64,000 bases of DNA, from assembly GCF_964355755.1 (NCBI RefSeq), contig NC_092679.1, positions 2,478,001 through 2,542,000 of the forward strand. Direction: 5' to 3'. Below the pieces are notes generated by a model that was given only the letters and a program-made list of their open reading frames with translations, searched no databases and was not told the DNA's origin. The stretch comes from Antedon mediterranea. Lineage: Eukaryota; Echinodermata; Crinoidea; Comatulida; Antedonidae. Positions 47,660 to 60,700 of this stretch are shown in pieces (within the stretch, counting starts at the first letter, position 1; the number at the start of each line of letters is the position of its first letter). The position numbers and the translations under genes were made by a program.

Positions 47660-47930
47660 ACTTCATTAAATAAATGTTATAATCTGATCCAGTAATTAGT
47701 AGTTTGTTTCAATAGCCTCTATACTATGTTACAAAATAATACAATCTTGAAATAAAGTAGTACAGAAGTACAATTTCATTACATTTGTGTAAAAAATTAC
47801 AACATCTGATTCATTATAAGTAGTTTCTTTTTAATCCCATCTTACGATGTCAAAAAATATTAAAATCTTGAAATAAACAAATAAAGTACAAACATTCATG
47901 TAACAAATTACATCATCTTCTAACAAAACA
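47660..47930. repeat. Diverged tandem duplication, period about 128 bp
   Basis: ATTAAATAAATGTTATAATCTGA.., TAGTAGTTT.., AATCTTGAAATAAA.. and GTACA.. blocks recur once in the same order. Confidence 0.55.
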
Positions 47931-48371
47931 TCTTCACTTGAACAGACATTAAACAAGTCATAAAAACGTTGACACATGCATTTGGTTAGACTTATGTTTA
48001 CTACGGATAAAATTTAGTGAATGTGATCCGTAAACATAACATATAATGAAACATTTACGATCGTTTTACTCTGAAATGATGAAAATTCTCATAGATTTTG
48101 ATCGTTAGTATCTTACGATATAATGGTTACTCGGTATAAGGGCAACCTAGAAATAGACTAAGAATTTTAAATGAATTTTATCAAAACTGCATACAAATAA
48201 ATTTAAAGTAAATCAGGCAATAGTATAGTATTAGTATAGGTAGTAGTATAGTATACAAATAATTAATGTTTATGAGTTGACTGGTGAGAATATTTCATGA
48301 GTTGAAAAATTAAATGCTCTTTTTAACAAGGCGAAGCCTTTGACCAATCAAGAATACAATTTCAGTCAGGT

Positions 48372-48497
48372 GTCATGTATATTCTTTGCAATCCTAACAA
48401 CAGTACCTTAATGAACTATATTCTTTATATCATAACACAACAGTACCTTAATGAACTATATTCTTTGCAATCCTAACAGTACCTTAATGAATTATAG
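48372..48497. repeat. Three tandem copies of CAGTACCTTAATGAACTATA units
   Basis: AACAGTACCTTAATGAA(C/T)TATA followed by TTCTTTATATC or TTCTTTGCAATCC occurs three times with a period of about 35-48 bp. Confidence 0.85.
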
Positions 48498-48587
48498 TCC
48501 TTATATTTTAGTGTTTAGTAAATAATTTTTTCAATAAACAGAGTAAAACAAATAATTATTTTTTCAATTAAACAATTGAGTAAATAA

Positions 48588-48655
48588 TCAGATTCAGATT
48601 TATTTGGTCCTTTATTTTGATTCATGACAGGCACAATCGCTCACATAAAAATACA
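48588..48655 (-). mobile_element. Candidate LINE 3' tail
   Basis: On the minus strand the sequence ends AAAGGACCAAATAAATCTGA + ATCTGA. AATAAA followed by short TCTGAA-type repeats is characteristic of CR1/L2-like LINE 3' ends in invertebrate genomes. Only the tail is present. Confidence 0.35.
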
Positions 48656-48666
48656 ATAACATTAAA

Positions 48667-49235
48667 GATATATAAGTATAATAGTAATAATATAAGTAAT
48701 AATATAAGTAATAATATAAGTATAAAAAATAGTAATAATATAAGTATAATATAAGTAATAATATAGTAATAATATAAGTAATAATATAAGTAATAATATA
48801 AGTAATAATATAAGTAATAATATAAGTAATAATATAAGTAATAATATAAGTAATAATATAAGTAATAATATAAGTAATAATATAAGTAATAATATAAGTA
48901 ATAATATAAGTAATAATATAAGTATAAAAAATAGTAATAATATAAGTAATAATATAGTAATAATATAAGTAATAATATAAGTAATAATATAAGTAATAAT
49001 ATAAGTAATAATATAAGTAATAATATAAGTATAAAAAATAGTAATAATATAAGTAATAATATAAGTAATAATATAAGTAATAATATAAGTAATAATATAA
49101 GTAATAATATAAGTAATAATATAAGTAATAATATAAGTAATAATATAAGTAATAATATAAGTAATCACATAATAATAATTACAATATAAGTAATAACATA
49201 ATATAAGTAATAATATAAGTAATCACAAACTGTTT
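48667..49235. repeat. (ATAAGTAATAAT)n tract, 12-bp unit, about 570 bp
   Basis: The 12-bp unit repeats over about 570 bp, interrupted three times by the same variant ATAAGTATAAAAAATAGTA, so it also has a higher-order pattern. The long open frame of alternating Ile/Thr/Tyr or Leu is a by-product of the repeat. A related (ATAAGTTATA)n piece lies at 49,548-49,595. Confidence 0.95.
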
Positions 49236-49239
49236 GTTG

Positions 49240-49547
49240 TTTTAAAAGTAAAGTTAAAAAGTATCTACAGGAACGTTCACTAGCTCTAGAAACTATTTAA
49301 TTAGCGCTTCTTCTTTTTTCGATTGTCCTTTTTGCTGTTTTTTGTAATTTTTTTATGTTGCTTTGTTTGTCTTTTTTGCTGTTCTTTCAAAGGACCTCAT
49401 TGGAAACAAGTCCGTAGAGGACTTTTATGAGTTATCCTTGGCATCCTTGTTTTATTTTGGTATTTTTATATTTGCCAATTTTAATTGTTATGTCTGTGAT
49501 ATTTTATGTACTGATGCCGAAACAAATCAAATCAAATCAAATCTAAT
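49240..49547 (+). mobile_element. Candidate truncated non-LTR retrotransposon 3' end with (AAATC)n tail
   Basis: A T-rich stretch is followed by GGACCTCATTGGAAACAAG, TCCGTAGAGGACTTTTATGA, TATTTTATGTACTGATGCCG and a terminal (AAATC)4 run. The T-rich 3' UTR ending 'TGCCGAAA' plus short tandem repeats resembles CR1-group LINEs. No reverse transcriptase domain remains. Family assignment is from memory and weak. Confidence 0.35.
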
Positions 49548-51679
49548 AATATAAGTTATAATATAAGTTATAATATAAGTTATAATATAAGTAATAAACA
49601 GTATTACAGCACCTTTTGCAACTTAGTAAATAAAAAGTGGTTTATTAGAATATTAGTATCCATTTACAAATACTAAACGTATACTAAAGTAAAATTGATA
49701 TTATTTCTGTTTTGATAAAACAAAAAAAAAGTTTTAAAATAAACAGATCATTAATATATGAAGGCAGCAAAGCAACAATAACTAATGATTCTAGTTTCTG
49801 AATCTTAGCACCAGCTATACAAATATTAATAATCATTTAATTAAGAATGAAATCCCTCGTTAGCAATCATTGATGTTATCAATTGTAAATTATATCAAGT
49901 AATTTAATACTTGAATAAATAATTGTTAAAAAAACACAAGTTTTAGATGATAAATGACGAGAATTATCGATAATTCATAAAAGAAATTGGTCTAATAAAT
50001 GGCATGGTTTAGCACACTTATATAAATTGTCAAACTTGCCGACTGTTGTCCGTTCAAGATGGACACAAATTCCCCTGCAGAGAATTCAAGATAAATCAGA
50101 AAAGCCAACAGAACCACTGGTCTGTAAAAATCCATGACATCAAATTTATCACTTGTTCATATGAATGAAAATATTAGCGTGTTTTTTGTGTACGATTATT
50201 AATTGTGTAATTCATCTGCTAAAACAAGCGAAGAAACTTGACATTTATAATGTGTTAAAAGTACCATAAACATATCCGAGATATCAATTAGGAACTGTAG
50301 ATAATTTATGGTTACTTAATGAGGGGTGTCCCCTATTCATTAACTTTATTTATAATAATGAATTATGTACGGAACTATAAAATAGATTACCTCGACATGA
50401 TACACAGATAAACAATATATCTAGTTATTATAGTTTACTGCTCAACCTTGAGAGAATGATACCGATCTCAAAAGTTCTCTGTCTTGTCTTTACTGTATAC
50501 GGTAGGTACATCCTTAAAAAGATTCATTTGGTTGGTAAAACAAATAAAATATAACAGTTAATTATATCACTATACTGTATGTCAGGTCAACGGATATTCG
50601 TCAATACACATTGTGAAATCCAACTGATAGCTGGCGAAACGTCAGGAAAATAAAATATATTTATTTCCTGTTACAACCTACGGTTAAGATACAATTAATT
50701 AACTGTTATATTTTATTTTTATAGGTTGGGCAAGGTACTGTAGGTACAGTTTAGGTATAGTCGCAAACTTACTGCAACATGTGGGTCTATTTCGGGTGTA
50801 TGCTGATACCCACACATGGGTGAAAAGTAACCATCTTAATAATTACAGTACCTTGCCCAACTTCAATCTTATTCATCAAGATACTAAAGTTTTTCATTGA
50901 TTTTTTTTAAAAAGAAGGAAGAGTTAAAGGTAATCATTTGGGTGTAAGAACTTGTCAATTCTCAAATAAATCTATTTAAAATAAGTCGTGAATGAATAGA
51001 ATATGAATGTAATACCTTCTTTGCGGCCTTTACCATAGAATTCAATGATTCGATATTACTCAATTTCTTTCTACTTCCTGTGCGTTTCTTAACTACAGAC
51101 TATTGTGGTGTTGTTGATTCCAACATGTCTGTTATATTATTGGAAGGCTGTCATCACCCAACTAAACAAGCCTACAGGCACGACGAAAACCAACGAGAAC
51201 TTACAAAGTATCGTATTTTTGTAACGCAAAACGAGAAATAACATTTAGCCAGAGGTTATATGATCATAACACAAGTTAAAACCAGATGGATATTTATTTA
51301 AAACCTGTAAAATTTAATTCTTTAAAAATGCAATTATAATGAAACTACTAAACAAAAAAATTTAGAAATGTATCTGTCTTTTAAATTCTGTGTACTGTAT
51401 CTTTACTATGTGTGATATTGTATAAATATGGTTGTAGAAAATTACATTTTTTTGCTTATAAGTCTTGAAAACTTGCCAAATAATTATTATTCGAAAATTA
51501 GAAGCCTAGAATACAGACTTTTCTATTAGGTTCCCAATCCTTTTCTCACCATTTACAATGTAATTTCAAAACTAAACTTCTAGAAACTAAAAATGTTAAA
51601 CGGCAAGGAAGATGAATTTGTAAGCTTGACCCGAAGATCAAAGAATTTTCCAATCTCCGATTTAATCGCATTTTCCGAC

Positions 51680-51775
51680 TCGCAACTCACATTTTCCGAC
51701 TCGCAACTCGCTTTTTCCGACCCGAAACTCGCATTTTCCGACTCGCAACTCGCATTTTCCTACTCGCAACTCGCA
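51680..51775. repeat. 21-bp minisatellite, about 4.7 copies
   Basis: CATTTTCCGACTCGCAACTCG repeats with minor changes. It is CpG-containing in an AT-rich setting, and the open frames through it on both strands are repeat-driven. Confidence 0.93.
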
Positions 51776-54530
51776 GAAAAGAAACCCTCCATGTACATAT
51801 ACTAGATAAATTTCCAAAACCAAAGCGCTGTACATTAATTAAAGCAGTATACAAAGACAAATAGAACATAAAATATATTCCTTACTGTACTAATATACCA
51901 AGAGATACAGTACATACCACTATAAAATTTGTAAAAATATTGTTTTGTTTTTACAAGAATCCCATAGTTAACTATTGGAAGGGCAAGGGTAGATTGTATT
52001 AACTTACTACCAGTAGACAACAAGCTATGTTGCTTGCAGAGTAAATAAACAATACATCAAAAGCAATGTGTTTAGTGCTAAACTGAATGTTTTCAAAATT
52101 ACAATCACAATAAACAATGAGCAGGGATATACATTATTTACCTTTGAATACAAATTAATATATCAGAGTGTTTATATTAAGTTTATTTACATTGAAGATG
52201 AGTTCTTTCAGAATTAGTTGAGTGGTAACTTAAAACCAGAACAGCTGACATGCAAAAACAACAATAACTGACAAAACATTTTAATTATTTTGAAATATCT
52301 ATAAAGGAAAATTGGCTTTATTCTAAAAATTTAGCTGCGGTTGTTAGAAAGTATTATGGTTTTTGCTCAACCATAGAGGTTCACTATAATATCTCTGTGG
52401 CTCAACAAATTCACATAAAAGTTGCCATGATAACTATCAACATTTTCCCAATATAACAAAATTTATATACATATATATCATAGCCTAGTGAGTCTAGTTT
52501 GCCAAAAATGCTAAAAACCCTGTCCAGCATTTCTTGGTATCTGTGACTGTGCTTAGCTTTACCATATAGTATGTTAATTATTAACATTTTCCTAACATTT
52601 TTATAATATAATATAGTACTATATAGGTTTGTGATAACTAGTGCTACAATGCTATATTTATACCATGCCAAATGTCAGGACCAAAACTGTGACTACGACG
52701 GACTACAACAACTTTACCATATAGCAGCAGGTGAAGTGAATTAAACAGTGACGATACTGATATCAAATTTATCAAATTAAAATATGTATACACATGTAAA
52801 CTGTTCAATGGTTTCTGTTATATCCTGAAGAATATAATAACTAGAATTTATTTTATATACTTGAGAAAAGTAATAAAAAATCTTATATAAACTGTGAATC
52901 ATTCTAATTTAGTAGATACAGGTGATTTTGAGTTGGTAATTAAATTTTATTTCCTGACTGGAAACGTTAAAATCAATAATAAAAACCTTTTTTTAAATTA
53001 GTTAAAATAAATAAAAGAAGCATCAAAATATAATATTATTAATAATAGCAAGAAGATTAAAAATTAAATATCAATACTTAAATGTACAGTAGCTGAATTT
53101 GCCTGAAAATAGACCACAATTTAAAAATAAACATTTTCAAAAATATGTCAAAATTATCCGACAAAACCACAGGGTGGGATTATATTTGAGTATAAAAATA
53201 TACTTTTATAAAATTTTAATAATATTTATAGTAGTGGTGGTTTGTAGAAAAGACTATTTAATAAATTAAATTTATTTAATCATTTTGACAATGTATATTG
53301 TTCCCAATCTAAGGATCTATATTTATTTCCCACGTTGGGAGAAATTGCGGTATATTCAATCATAATAAAATAGTATTATGTACTGTAATAAGAAACACAT
53401 GTATTACAGAATGGTTATTAATATCATATTGATATGAAAATTATATTGGAAAGTTTATTCACCTAATACTAGCTAGGTAATAACCAACATGTACACAAAC
53501 AGTGTGGGAACCAAATAATATTAAAGAATAGGCAAGCCACATATTTTAACATTTCCCATATTGTTTCCATTTAAAACTTTTACTAAAATACTATCTAAAA
53601 ATTAATGGTAAATAACAAAACATTTACGATACAACATCCAATAAAATTGCAATAAAAAAAATTAAAACTATGACAAAAAAAATTGTACATTTTTAAATGT
53701 CTACAAAAGCAAGATAACTTTTAATAAGACGACGTTCAAAACTAATTTCAAACTTCTTTAAGTAAACAAAAAATCACAAATGGTTCTCTTTCGAATGTAC
53801 ACAAGATGTTGAACACGTACCCGACATTGTATCTTGTTTACCATTTTTATTTTAACCTTTAATATTTTCACTGACATTTTTTTTTTAATACATTTTATGA
53901 ACAGTAGCTTTAGTTATTTATAAGAAACTGTCATCAACTGTATTTTTAAACTCCAATGAAATATGATTAATAAAACAACAAAAAATGTTGCTTTCTAAAT
54001 AGTTAGGAATTCGGTATAGCTTACTTGTGGGAAAGACAAGAGAAAAGAAAAAAACATTCAAAGGGCAGGCTAACAATTCACCTACAGCATACCCAGGGAA
54101 TACCTTCCAACCAAGGCGCATAAATTTTGTCAACTGGTGCCAACTTGAGCAACTTAATTTCTAGTAAAGAACTAACAGTAAGCACTGACTCAGAACAAAG
54201 AAAGGCTATAAACGTTTTTATTTATTAGAACCGAGCCCCACTGAACGCCTGACATCTGACCAGGGAGGCATAAATCTTGCCACTTAGGCAGGGTTTAAAA
54301 CATGTCAGAATGTCCCTGTGGAGGGCTAAGCACAAAGCAGGCTATGTACATTGCGTTTTATGGTGTGTGATGTCTGTCCTAGTGGTAACCAACCATCAGG
54401 TCACAAAAAACATACATTAATTTTATTTTAATGTGATGTTTATTCATTTTTTTTCACTTTTTAACGACAACTGATAAAAATGTTTTGTTACAGCTCGGTT
54501 AACAGTTGCATTCACACAAATTTCCTTTTC

Positions 54531-54682
54531 TAAATCTCTGTTATACTATCAAACTTTATATTATGTGACAAAAAAATGTGATGTGCCAATAATGGACATG
54601 ATGTCATATCAACTACAGTACCATATTTGGGCCTATCAACTACCATATTTGGGCATATCACTATCATATTTGGGCACATCAA
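54531..54682. mobile_element. Foldback MITE family A, copy 8 (3'-truncated)
   Basis: CTCTGTTATACTATCAAAC and GTGACAAAAAAATGTGATGTG at the left, then three ACTACCATATTTGGGC-type core repeats. The right inverted end is missing. Confidence 0.75.
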
Positions 54683-55587
54683 CACAGGGTGTCAGACCAT
54701 GAGAACGCAACATAGTCAACATTAACAATGGAACATTTAATAAGAAACATAATAATGCCATTTGGGTCCGAACCAAAACTAATAAAATTGTTTATTTGGG
54801 CCAAGTTCATCTCGTCTTGAAGATTCAGATAATATTGTTTGTACTAATTTGTGTTTCTTGATGGGTATAGCTATTGGTTTCTTTGGGCAAAGGTAACTCT
54901 ATTTATTGTAATGTTCTATGGGCTATATAAGGTAGCTCTATTTTTTTATCCTCTATGAGCAGAAGCAACTTTGCAACTGTGAAACTTTGATACACTAAAA
55001 TAAAGCTAAATTTGATTGGTCACTTTTCACTTATAATTTGTAGAACGAAATTCAAAACGTTTTTGTTCTTCTGTATCACTAACATTTGAAATATTCAATT
55101 CACTTTAATATCAATCAAGTCTTCTCATATAGCAATCCTTTATTACTCAATGATAACATCTTGCGAATATTCAGATTTTTTCCCGTTTTTCAAGGACTTA
55201 TTTTTGTATTTTCATTATATTTATTTTAAAATTCTTCGCAGAGGTGAAGGCAATCTGTGTCAAATACTGCGTTTGGGGTGAAACACATAGCAATGATATT
55301 ACAAACCCCTTCAATCAATGAATTCAATACAATTGTATACATCATTTAAACATATTTTAATTATATTTTTCTGTCTCAACGATATTAAAAGATGCTGATA
55401 ATAATGATGAGTTATTTGTCATTTTATCCACGTTATTATAAAAATAAAATGTGATTTACACTACATAAAATACCTCCATTACATTTAATAACATCCGTGA
55501 AAAAAAAATGTACTTTACTTTTAAATGTAATGCGAATCTTTGAATCTAAACTCTTAATGTCCTATCAGAAGGACGGGGCAATAAGTG

Positions 55588-55745
55588 TAAACACTGTCTA
55601 CACTATATATGATGTGCCCATATATGGACATGTCATATCACTACCATATTTGGTTTATCACTACCATATTTGGTTATATCACTAACATATTTGGGCACAT
55701 CACACATTTTTTTGTCAAACTAGTTTGATAGTGTACAGAGCTTAA
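55588..55745. mobile_element. Foldback MITE family A, copy 9
   Basis: ACACTGTCTACACTATATATG at the left is shortened. The right end is intact: TTTGTCAAACTAGTTTGATA and GTGTACAGAGCTTA. The core ACCATATTTGG unit is present three times. Confidence 0.85.
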
Positions 55746-57259
55746 AGATGAACAACATATCGACATATTGGAACACAATCTTCGACATTATATACTTGAA
55801 AAAACAAGCCCTTTGGCTGAGCCCTACTAATCAGGGCATAAAAAAAGCAACTAACAAGCAAACTCATCGATAAATATGTCTCGACTCGTTATCCTTCAAT
55901 TTTAAATTACCTAACGCAGTCCAAACACATTCATACTAACTTTCGGTGAAAGAAAATTATAATTTCCATTATTACAGACCTTGACTGAGAAATAGAGAAA
56001 CAAATTCTGAAATTACATTTTTGATTGTCAGATAGAAATATAGATCTAAAATCTACCTTTTCTTTTCGTTCAACTCATTAGGATTATTGCGTAGCTTATT
56101 TTCGTATCTGGCAAGGACGGGTTAATCGCTGTACCCGATCAATTATCATTCGACTCGTGTAAATGTCAACTTATTCGGTAATTTAAAATAACCTTTAAGT
56201 TCAATAACATCATGTTTTGCTGTTTATTCGACAGCGGGTATATAACTTGCAGATTAAAATCTACTTAATTTAGTACAAATTATCATGTCATGTCTTATTC
56301 AATTATTTATTCATGTATATAATGGAGCATTAGCTTGATTGTCTCTTGAGATATAATAATTCTAAAATAAAATCATCTTTATTTTCTGAAATTCTATTTC
56401 CAGCATACATGCTTAAGTCATTTGGGTCCTCAACTATAGTAAATGTCTAAATAAATTAAATGAATCTTCAAACAACATAGTGTTGTGCTAAAATGGTAGG
56501 GTGGTACCAAGGTATTAATCAGTGTTACTAGAGTACCAATAGTGTATAAACTTGCTTTTTAGGGGGACAATGAAAAGGGAACGGGAAGAAAAAGAAGATA
56601 AAGAAAAATTTAAACCTCCATTTGCCTACTACCTTGAAAGGTCTGACATGCCAATGATGCCAAAACAACAAACAAAACAAATAATTTCAAATAAATTGAA
56701 TTACATTGAAACATTTTATCAGTTGGTAACTAAATTACGATTTGTTGTGAACTTCTATTGACCATAATTTGCTTCATGTGACCTCCAAAATGAGCTGTGG
56801 TGCCAATGGGATGGGCGGGTGCCAGACTAAGCTTTTTCAAAGAAAGACTTTAATAACATACCACAGCATTACCCAGTGAATTCTGTAGCAGGGATTATAC
56901 TCGCATGGTAGAAGTACTTGAGGGATAAGTTGCTAATCCAGAGATAAACAGCTGATTTAATATAAATCTAATTTATCCGGATTTGCTTTATCTTTTTAAA
57001 GTGCATTATTATTATATCTTTAAGTATTATAATATTAACCAGATCATTCTGAAGCTAAACACATACAGTGTCCCATTTGAATCAATCTTTAATTGTATAA
57101 AAGTTGTGATTTTTTTCCATATCATTTCAACATTTTTCCTTAAAATCTCCAAACTGTGATTTTAGAACTAAAGTTTTTGTCATGCAGTTTTAGCGGCGAT
57201 AGAGCCAACATATTTTTGGTTAGTGCTAGTATAAGTATAGATATTATTTGTGGTAACAC

Positions 57260-57482
57260 TAAAGCTCTGTTTATACTATCAAACTAGTTAGATAAAAAAA
57301 GTGTGATGTGTCCAAATATGGTAGTGATATGGCCAATTATGGTAGTGATATTACATCATCATGTCCATCACCGTCACAGGTTTTTGATATGTTTCGGTCT
57401 TGATGAAATAAATGAAATGAAATATATGGGCACATCACATTTTTTTGTCACATAAAGTTTGATAGTGTGGACAGAGCTTTAA
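57260..57482. mobile_element. Foldback MITE family A, copy 10, interrupted by a LINE-like tail
   Basis: TAAAGCTCTGTTTATACTAT at the left and TTTGATAGTGTGGACAGAGC at the right are intact. About 55 bp (57,368-57,422) ending in AAATAAATGAAATGAAAT interrupts the core between ATGTCCA and ATATGGGCAC, which are contiguous in other copies. It ends about 95 bp from the donor of the 136-nt Meis exon. Confidence 0.88.
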
Positions 57483-57576
57483 AGTATACAACAGTTAATT
57501 GTGCTTGAATTAAATGATGAACAAACAAAGTAATAATGTTAATGTATTATATATATTTTTGCACACTTACTCTCAC

Positions 57577-57712
57577 CTGTGTCACTCCCGTTGTCCCCTG
57601 GTAAATGTGATACCATTCCCAAGCCAGCCTCAGAATCTGGATTTGGACTTGTGTCTTCGTGAGTGTAACCATGAGTATTTCCTTGAGTGTTATTGGGAAT
57701 TGGAGGGTGACT
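57577..57712 (-). CDS. meis: Meis exon: serine/proline/asparagine-rich linker before the homeodomain
   Basis: The acceptor TTTATTTCAG opens this 136-nt exon in phase 0. It reads SHPPIPNNTQGNTHGYTHED... and ends PGDNGSDT plus one base before the donor GTGAGAG. The end aligns with the vertebrate Meis phrase SGDNSSEQGDG just before the homeodomain exon. It is a disordered, acidic and hydrophilic linker between the Pbx-interaction region and the homeodomain. Two other frames are also partly open here; only this one gives a phase-1 exit that fits the next exon. The preceding exon is outside or undetected in the last 6.3 kb of the window. Confidence 0.85.
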
Positions 57713-60700
57713 CTGAAATAAAAATAAAAATGAGTAAACACACTTTGCTTTGTATTTGCATCATCTCCGTTTTTTTCTTTCTAGGATGCAGGATGGTCGT
57801 AGTGAATAAATCAATAAATCATCTTTTACCGGATAAAAAACCGATTTCATTAAACATTTAGTTATAATAGTTCAAGAAAAAGAATAAACAAAAATTTAAT
57901 TGGTAAAAATAATAGGAGCTGTTTCAGGGATCGAAAATAGAAGTATAAAATAAATTTTCTTATACCAACCCCTAAACAGAAGAAAAGACAAATAAACAAC
58001 TGCATGATATACAGTATCATTTGCTAATGTAAGATTTGGAAATATGTTTTTTTAACAGTTTCATTAAATATATTTTGAGGTTTTTACAACATGTCGTTTT
58101 TGTAGACAGTTTATTCCATAACTTTAGGACCATATACTGTAACAAAAAATTTACCGCCGGTAATATAAAAATAAAGCAGTAATCACCAAACATGATGTAA
58201 AATGAAAAAAGGCAATAAACCTCTCCCAAAGTGACCCACCCGCCAAAACCTCATACCCCCCCCCCCCCTACTCACCCACTGTCATCCCCAGCTCCTTTGT
58301 TCTAGCAACTTAATATTAATAACCAAAATATAGACAATAAGGACACTTAAATGATCTAATTCATAAATAATTTGAGAATTATGAATTATGATATACAGTA
58401 CTAAGTGTTGGATTGTGTACTATTTCTAGAGGGTAGAAATTAATTTTTGCATTTAGTCGACATAATACAATATTAATAGAAAAACTGTATAAATCAAACC
58501 TGGTATAGCTTCAATATAGAACACTAGTTATTAATATTGTCACCTATGTAATATCATAAATACAATATTTTAAATTTAATAAATACTAATTTCTGATTGT
58601 TAATACAAAAATAAAAATACAAAATAGATTCGACATCAGTCAGATTTCATCTCACAATATGCAGTGAAATTTAACTTAAGAATATATTAAAATTAAACTT
58701 ATATAGTTTAATTTGTAAAGTATATATTAACCTTTACATATCATAATTCTTAATACAAAAAGTTTCTTTACTTAAATACTCAATTGTCTCATGGCAATAT
58801 TAACTAAAACCATTATTTTGTACAAAAAAAAATAAAAATTGGAACTATTAGGAAGTAGAAAATTAAAGACCTTACAACATAAATTAGCCAATTAAAGTTA
58901 ATAAAATTCCTTAATCTTGTGAAATAACAATCATTTTTTAAATAACCTCAAATATTTGAAGATATAGGTTATATATACGTTTTAGACATTACAAGAAAGA
59001 AGGCTTTAAAAAAAAATTTTTTTTTAATATGTTCCAAATCTTATACTACATAATTCTGAATTCATATGTAATAAAACTATAACTGAATCTTTTTCTGCTT
59101 GTTCTTTAAATTAAAATTTATTAATTAAACATCTTGTTCTTGTTCTTTTTTCTGTTCAATCAACTGTTTTCACAATAGGTTTTTTTTGTGTGTTAATTTG
59201 CATTTGAAAACAAATAAATAAAACACGATTTAAATATTAAATTTTTTTGTTATTAAGTTTTTAGTTTTTAAAATAACTTTTCCCATAATTTTAAAAATCT
59301 CAGAATAATCCCACAAATTAAAAATCCTGCAATAATCCCACACAAGTTAAACATTCTGCAATAAATAGTGATATAAAGACTGTAATCTATCAGAAGTAAT
59401 ATACAACTCGTAGCTGTGTAATGGTTTATGCATTCAAAAACTCAACCAAATTGAATATTACACATTTTAAATGGTGCTTATTACAACACGGAAGACTTAA
59501 GTACTTTCGTAAATTTCTCAATGTGAATCTATTCGTTGAAAACATCACAGAGCCAACGTGAATAAATTTCAAATTACGAACAATTAAAGACTTGTCATGT
59601 ACGACGGTTGATATTTAAAAGACGAACGTCTGAGTTTCGTTGCTCCGGTTATTGCTGTCGTTGCTTATCCAGAGAGGGTGTTAGTATCGAATAATGCTCC
59701 GAGCCTTAGCTAACCTAAATACAAGTATTATTGCAAACGCATTTGATTGTTATAACCTGGATATTCAGGCAAGCATTTGAAATGACTACGGGCTTAATCA
59801 AACAAATATCATACCGAAATCAATATTAATGAATTTACTAATATTCATTTGATTGTATATCACAAACTAACATAAACACATTTGAGTCTGATCATTTCAG
59901 ATTAACAGAGTATAACGCAAATATGTATTAAATTATTATAGATGCATTCTAATACTAGTAGTTAGCATTATATATATAACATACTGTAGCAATAGTACAA
60001 CCTAGATGAATTTAATAATACTGATGATCAAGTAAAATCCCATGGGGCACTACAAATTTTGGTAGAAATTATTGTGTACATATTAATAATGTATGTAGAG
60101 GGTGTTTATTTCAGAACCTTTGTAGAACCATTTTCAAGATAAAAATGATTTAAATATAACAAAGTAAAGATTATTATTTTATATTCGATAAATTATTTAT
60201 TAAACATTAATATTTATGGTTTTAAATTTATTCAACTATATAATAATCTAAACTATATTATAATCTTATCTATAAATTGTTGAAACATTATCAAATTTGT
60301 AGATTATTTTAAACCTTTCATAATTTTGTCAAATTCGCAAAAATTTATCATGTAAAATTCTAATGAGGTACTCAAATTGTGATAATCTCCGACGATATCT
60401 ATAATTCTACGATCACCCTTTTGTAATATTATATTGCAGTTTCTAATTTATTAGATCGAATTTCATATTGATATCCAGTTTTGTCAATTGTGGCGTAATT
60501 CACGTAGGAAACCAGTCTTCCTCTAAAACAACAACAAGAGGCTTAATTCTGAAATGATTAAAATTTGAACTTAAAGACGGCCAAATTATCAAGTCATTAT
60601 CCTAATTTCCCGTTGCATGCTAATCGCATTGTAATACCGTCGAACGAAATCTACAGCCTTAACAGAATTCAACGACTAATCGATGTAATTTCAAATAACG

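Larger units (their letters stand above)
45645..57576 (-). other. Meis intron (about 11.9 kb) upstream of the homeodomain
   Basis: It contains family A MITEs (45,845; 54,531; 55,588; 57,260), a higher-complexity patch (46,860-47,400), two LINE-like tails, a 570-bp (ATAAGTAATAAT)n tract, a 21-bp minisatellite (51,680-51,775) and several diverged duplications. No exon is seen. Confidence 0.85.
22157..57712 (-). other. meis: Meis/homothorax TALE homeobox gene, 3' part (six coding exons in the window)
   Basis: Six minus-strand exons join in consistent phases into 768 nt (255 codons plus stop): 57,712-57,577; 45,644-45,499; 37,853-37,777; 26,141-26,083; 23,866-23,762; 22,401-22,157. They encode an acidic/serine linker, a complete TALE homeodomain (RGIFPK... 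with the PYP insertion, NNWFINARRRI recognition helix) and a long C-terminal tail of the Meis1/2 type. Meis proteins are nuclear DNA-binding cofactors that bind TGACAG-type sites with Pbx and Hox partners. The N-terminal Pbx-interacting domain exons are not found up to 64,000, so the gene is cut by the window. Introns are about 11.9, 7.6, 11.6, 2.2 and 1.4 kb. The tail resembles vertebrate Meis rather than Drosophila Hth. Confidence 0.95.

Noticed and set aside
48662-49168. A 168-codon minus-strand frame rich in Ile, Thr, Tyr and Leu
   Set aside because: It lies entirely in the 12-bp (ATAAGTAATAAT) repeat, which has no stop in this frame. There is no initiation or splice context.
51593-51869. 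Repetitive frames (FSDSQLA and VASRKMR repeats) on both strands
   Set aside because: They are translations of a 21-bp minisatellite whose length is a multiple of three; there is no flanking gene structure.
55570-55740. A separate new repeat family in 54.5-55.7 kb
   Set aside because: The ACCATATTTGGGCACATCAC core and the GTGTACAGAGCTTA end show these are family A MITE copies.
57514-57861. A 115-codon plus-strand frame over the Meis linker exon
   Set aside because: It is the antisense shadow of the exon plus open AT-rich intron. The minus-strand reading has splice sites and fits Meis.
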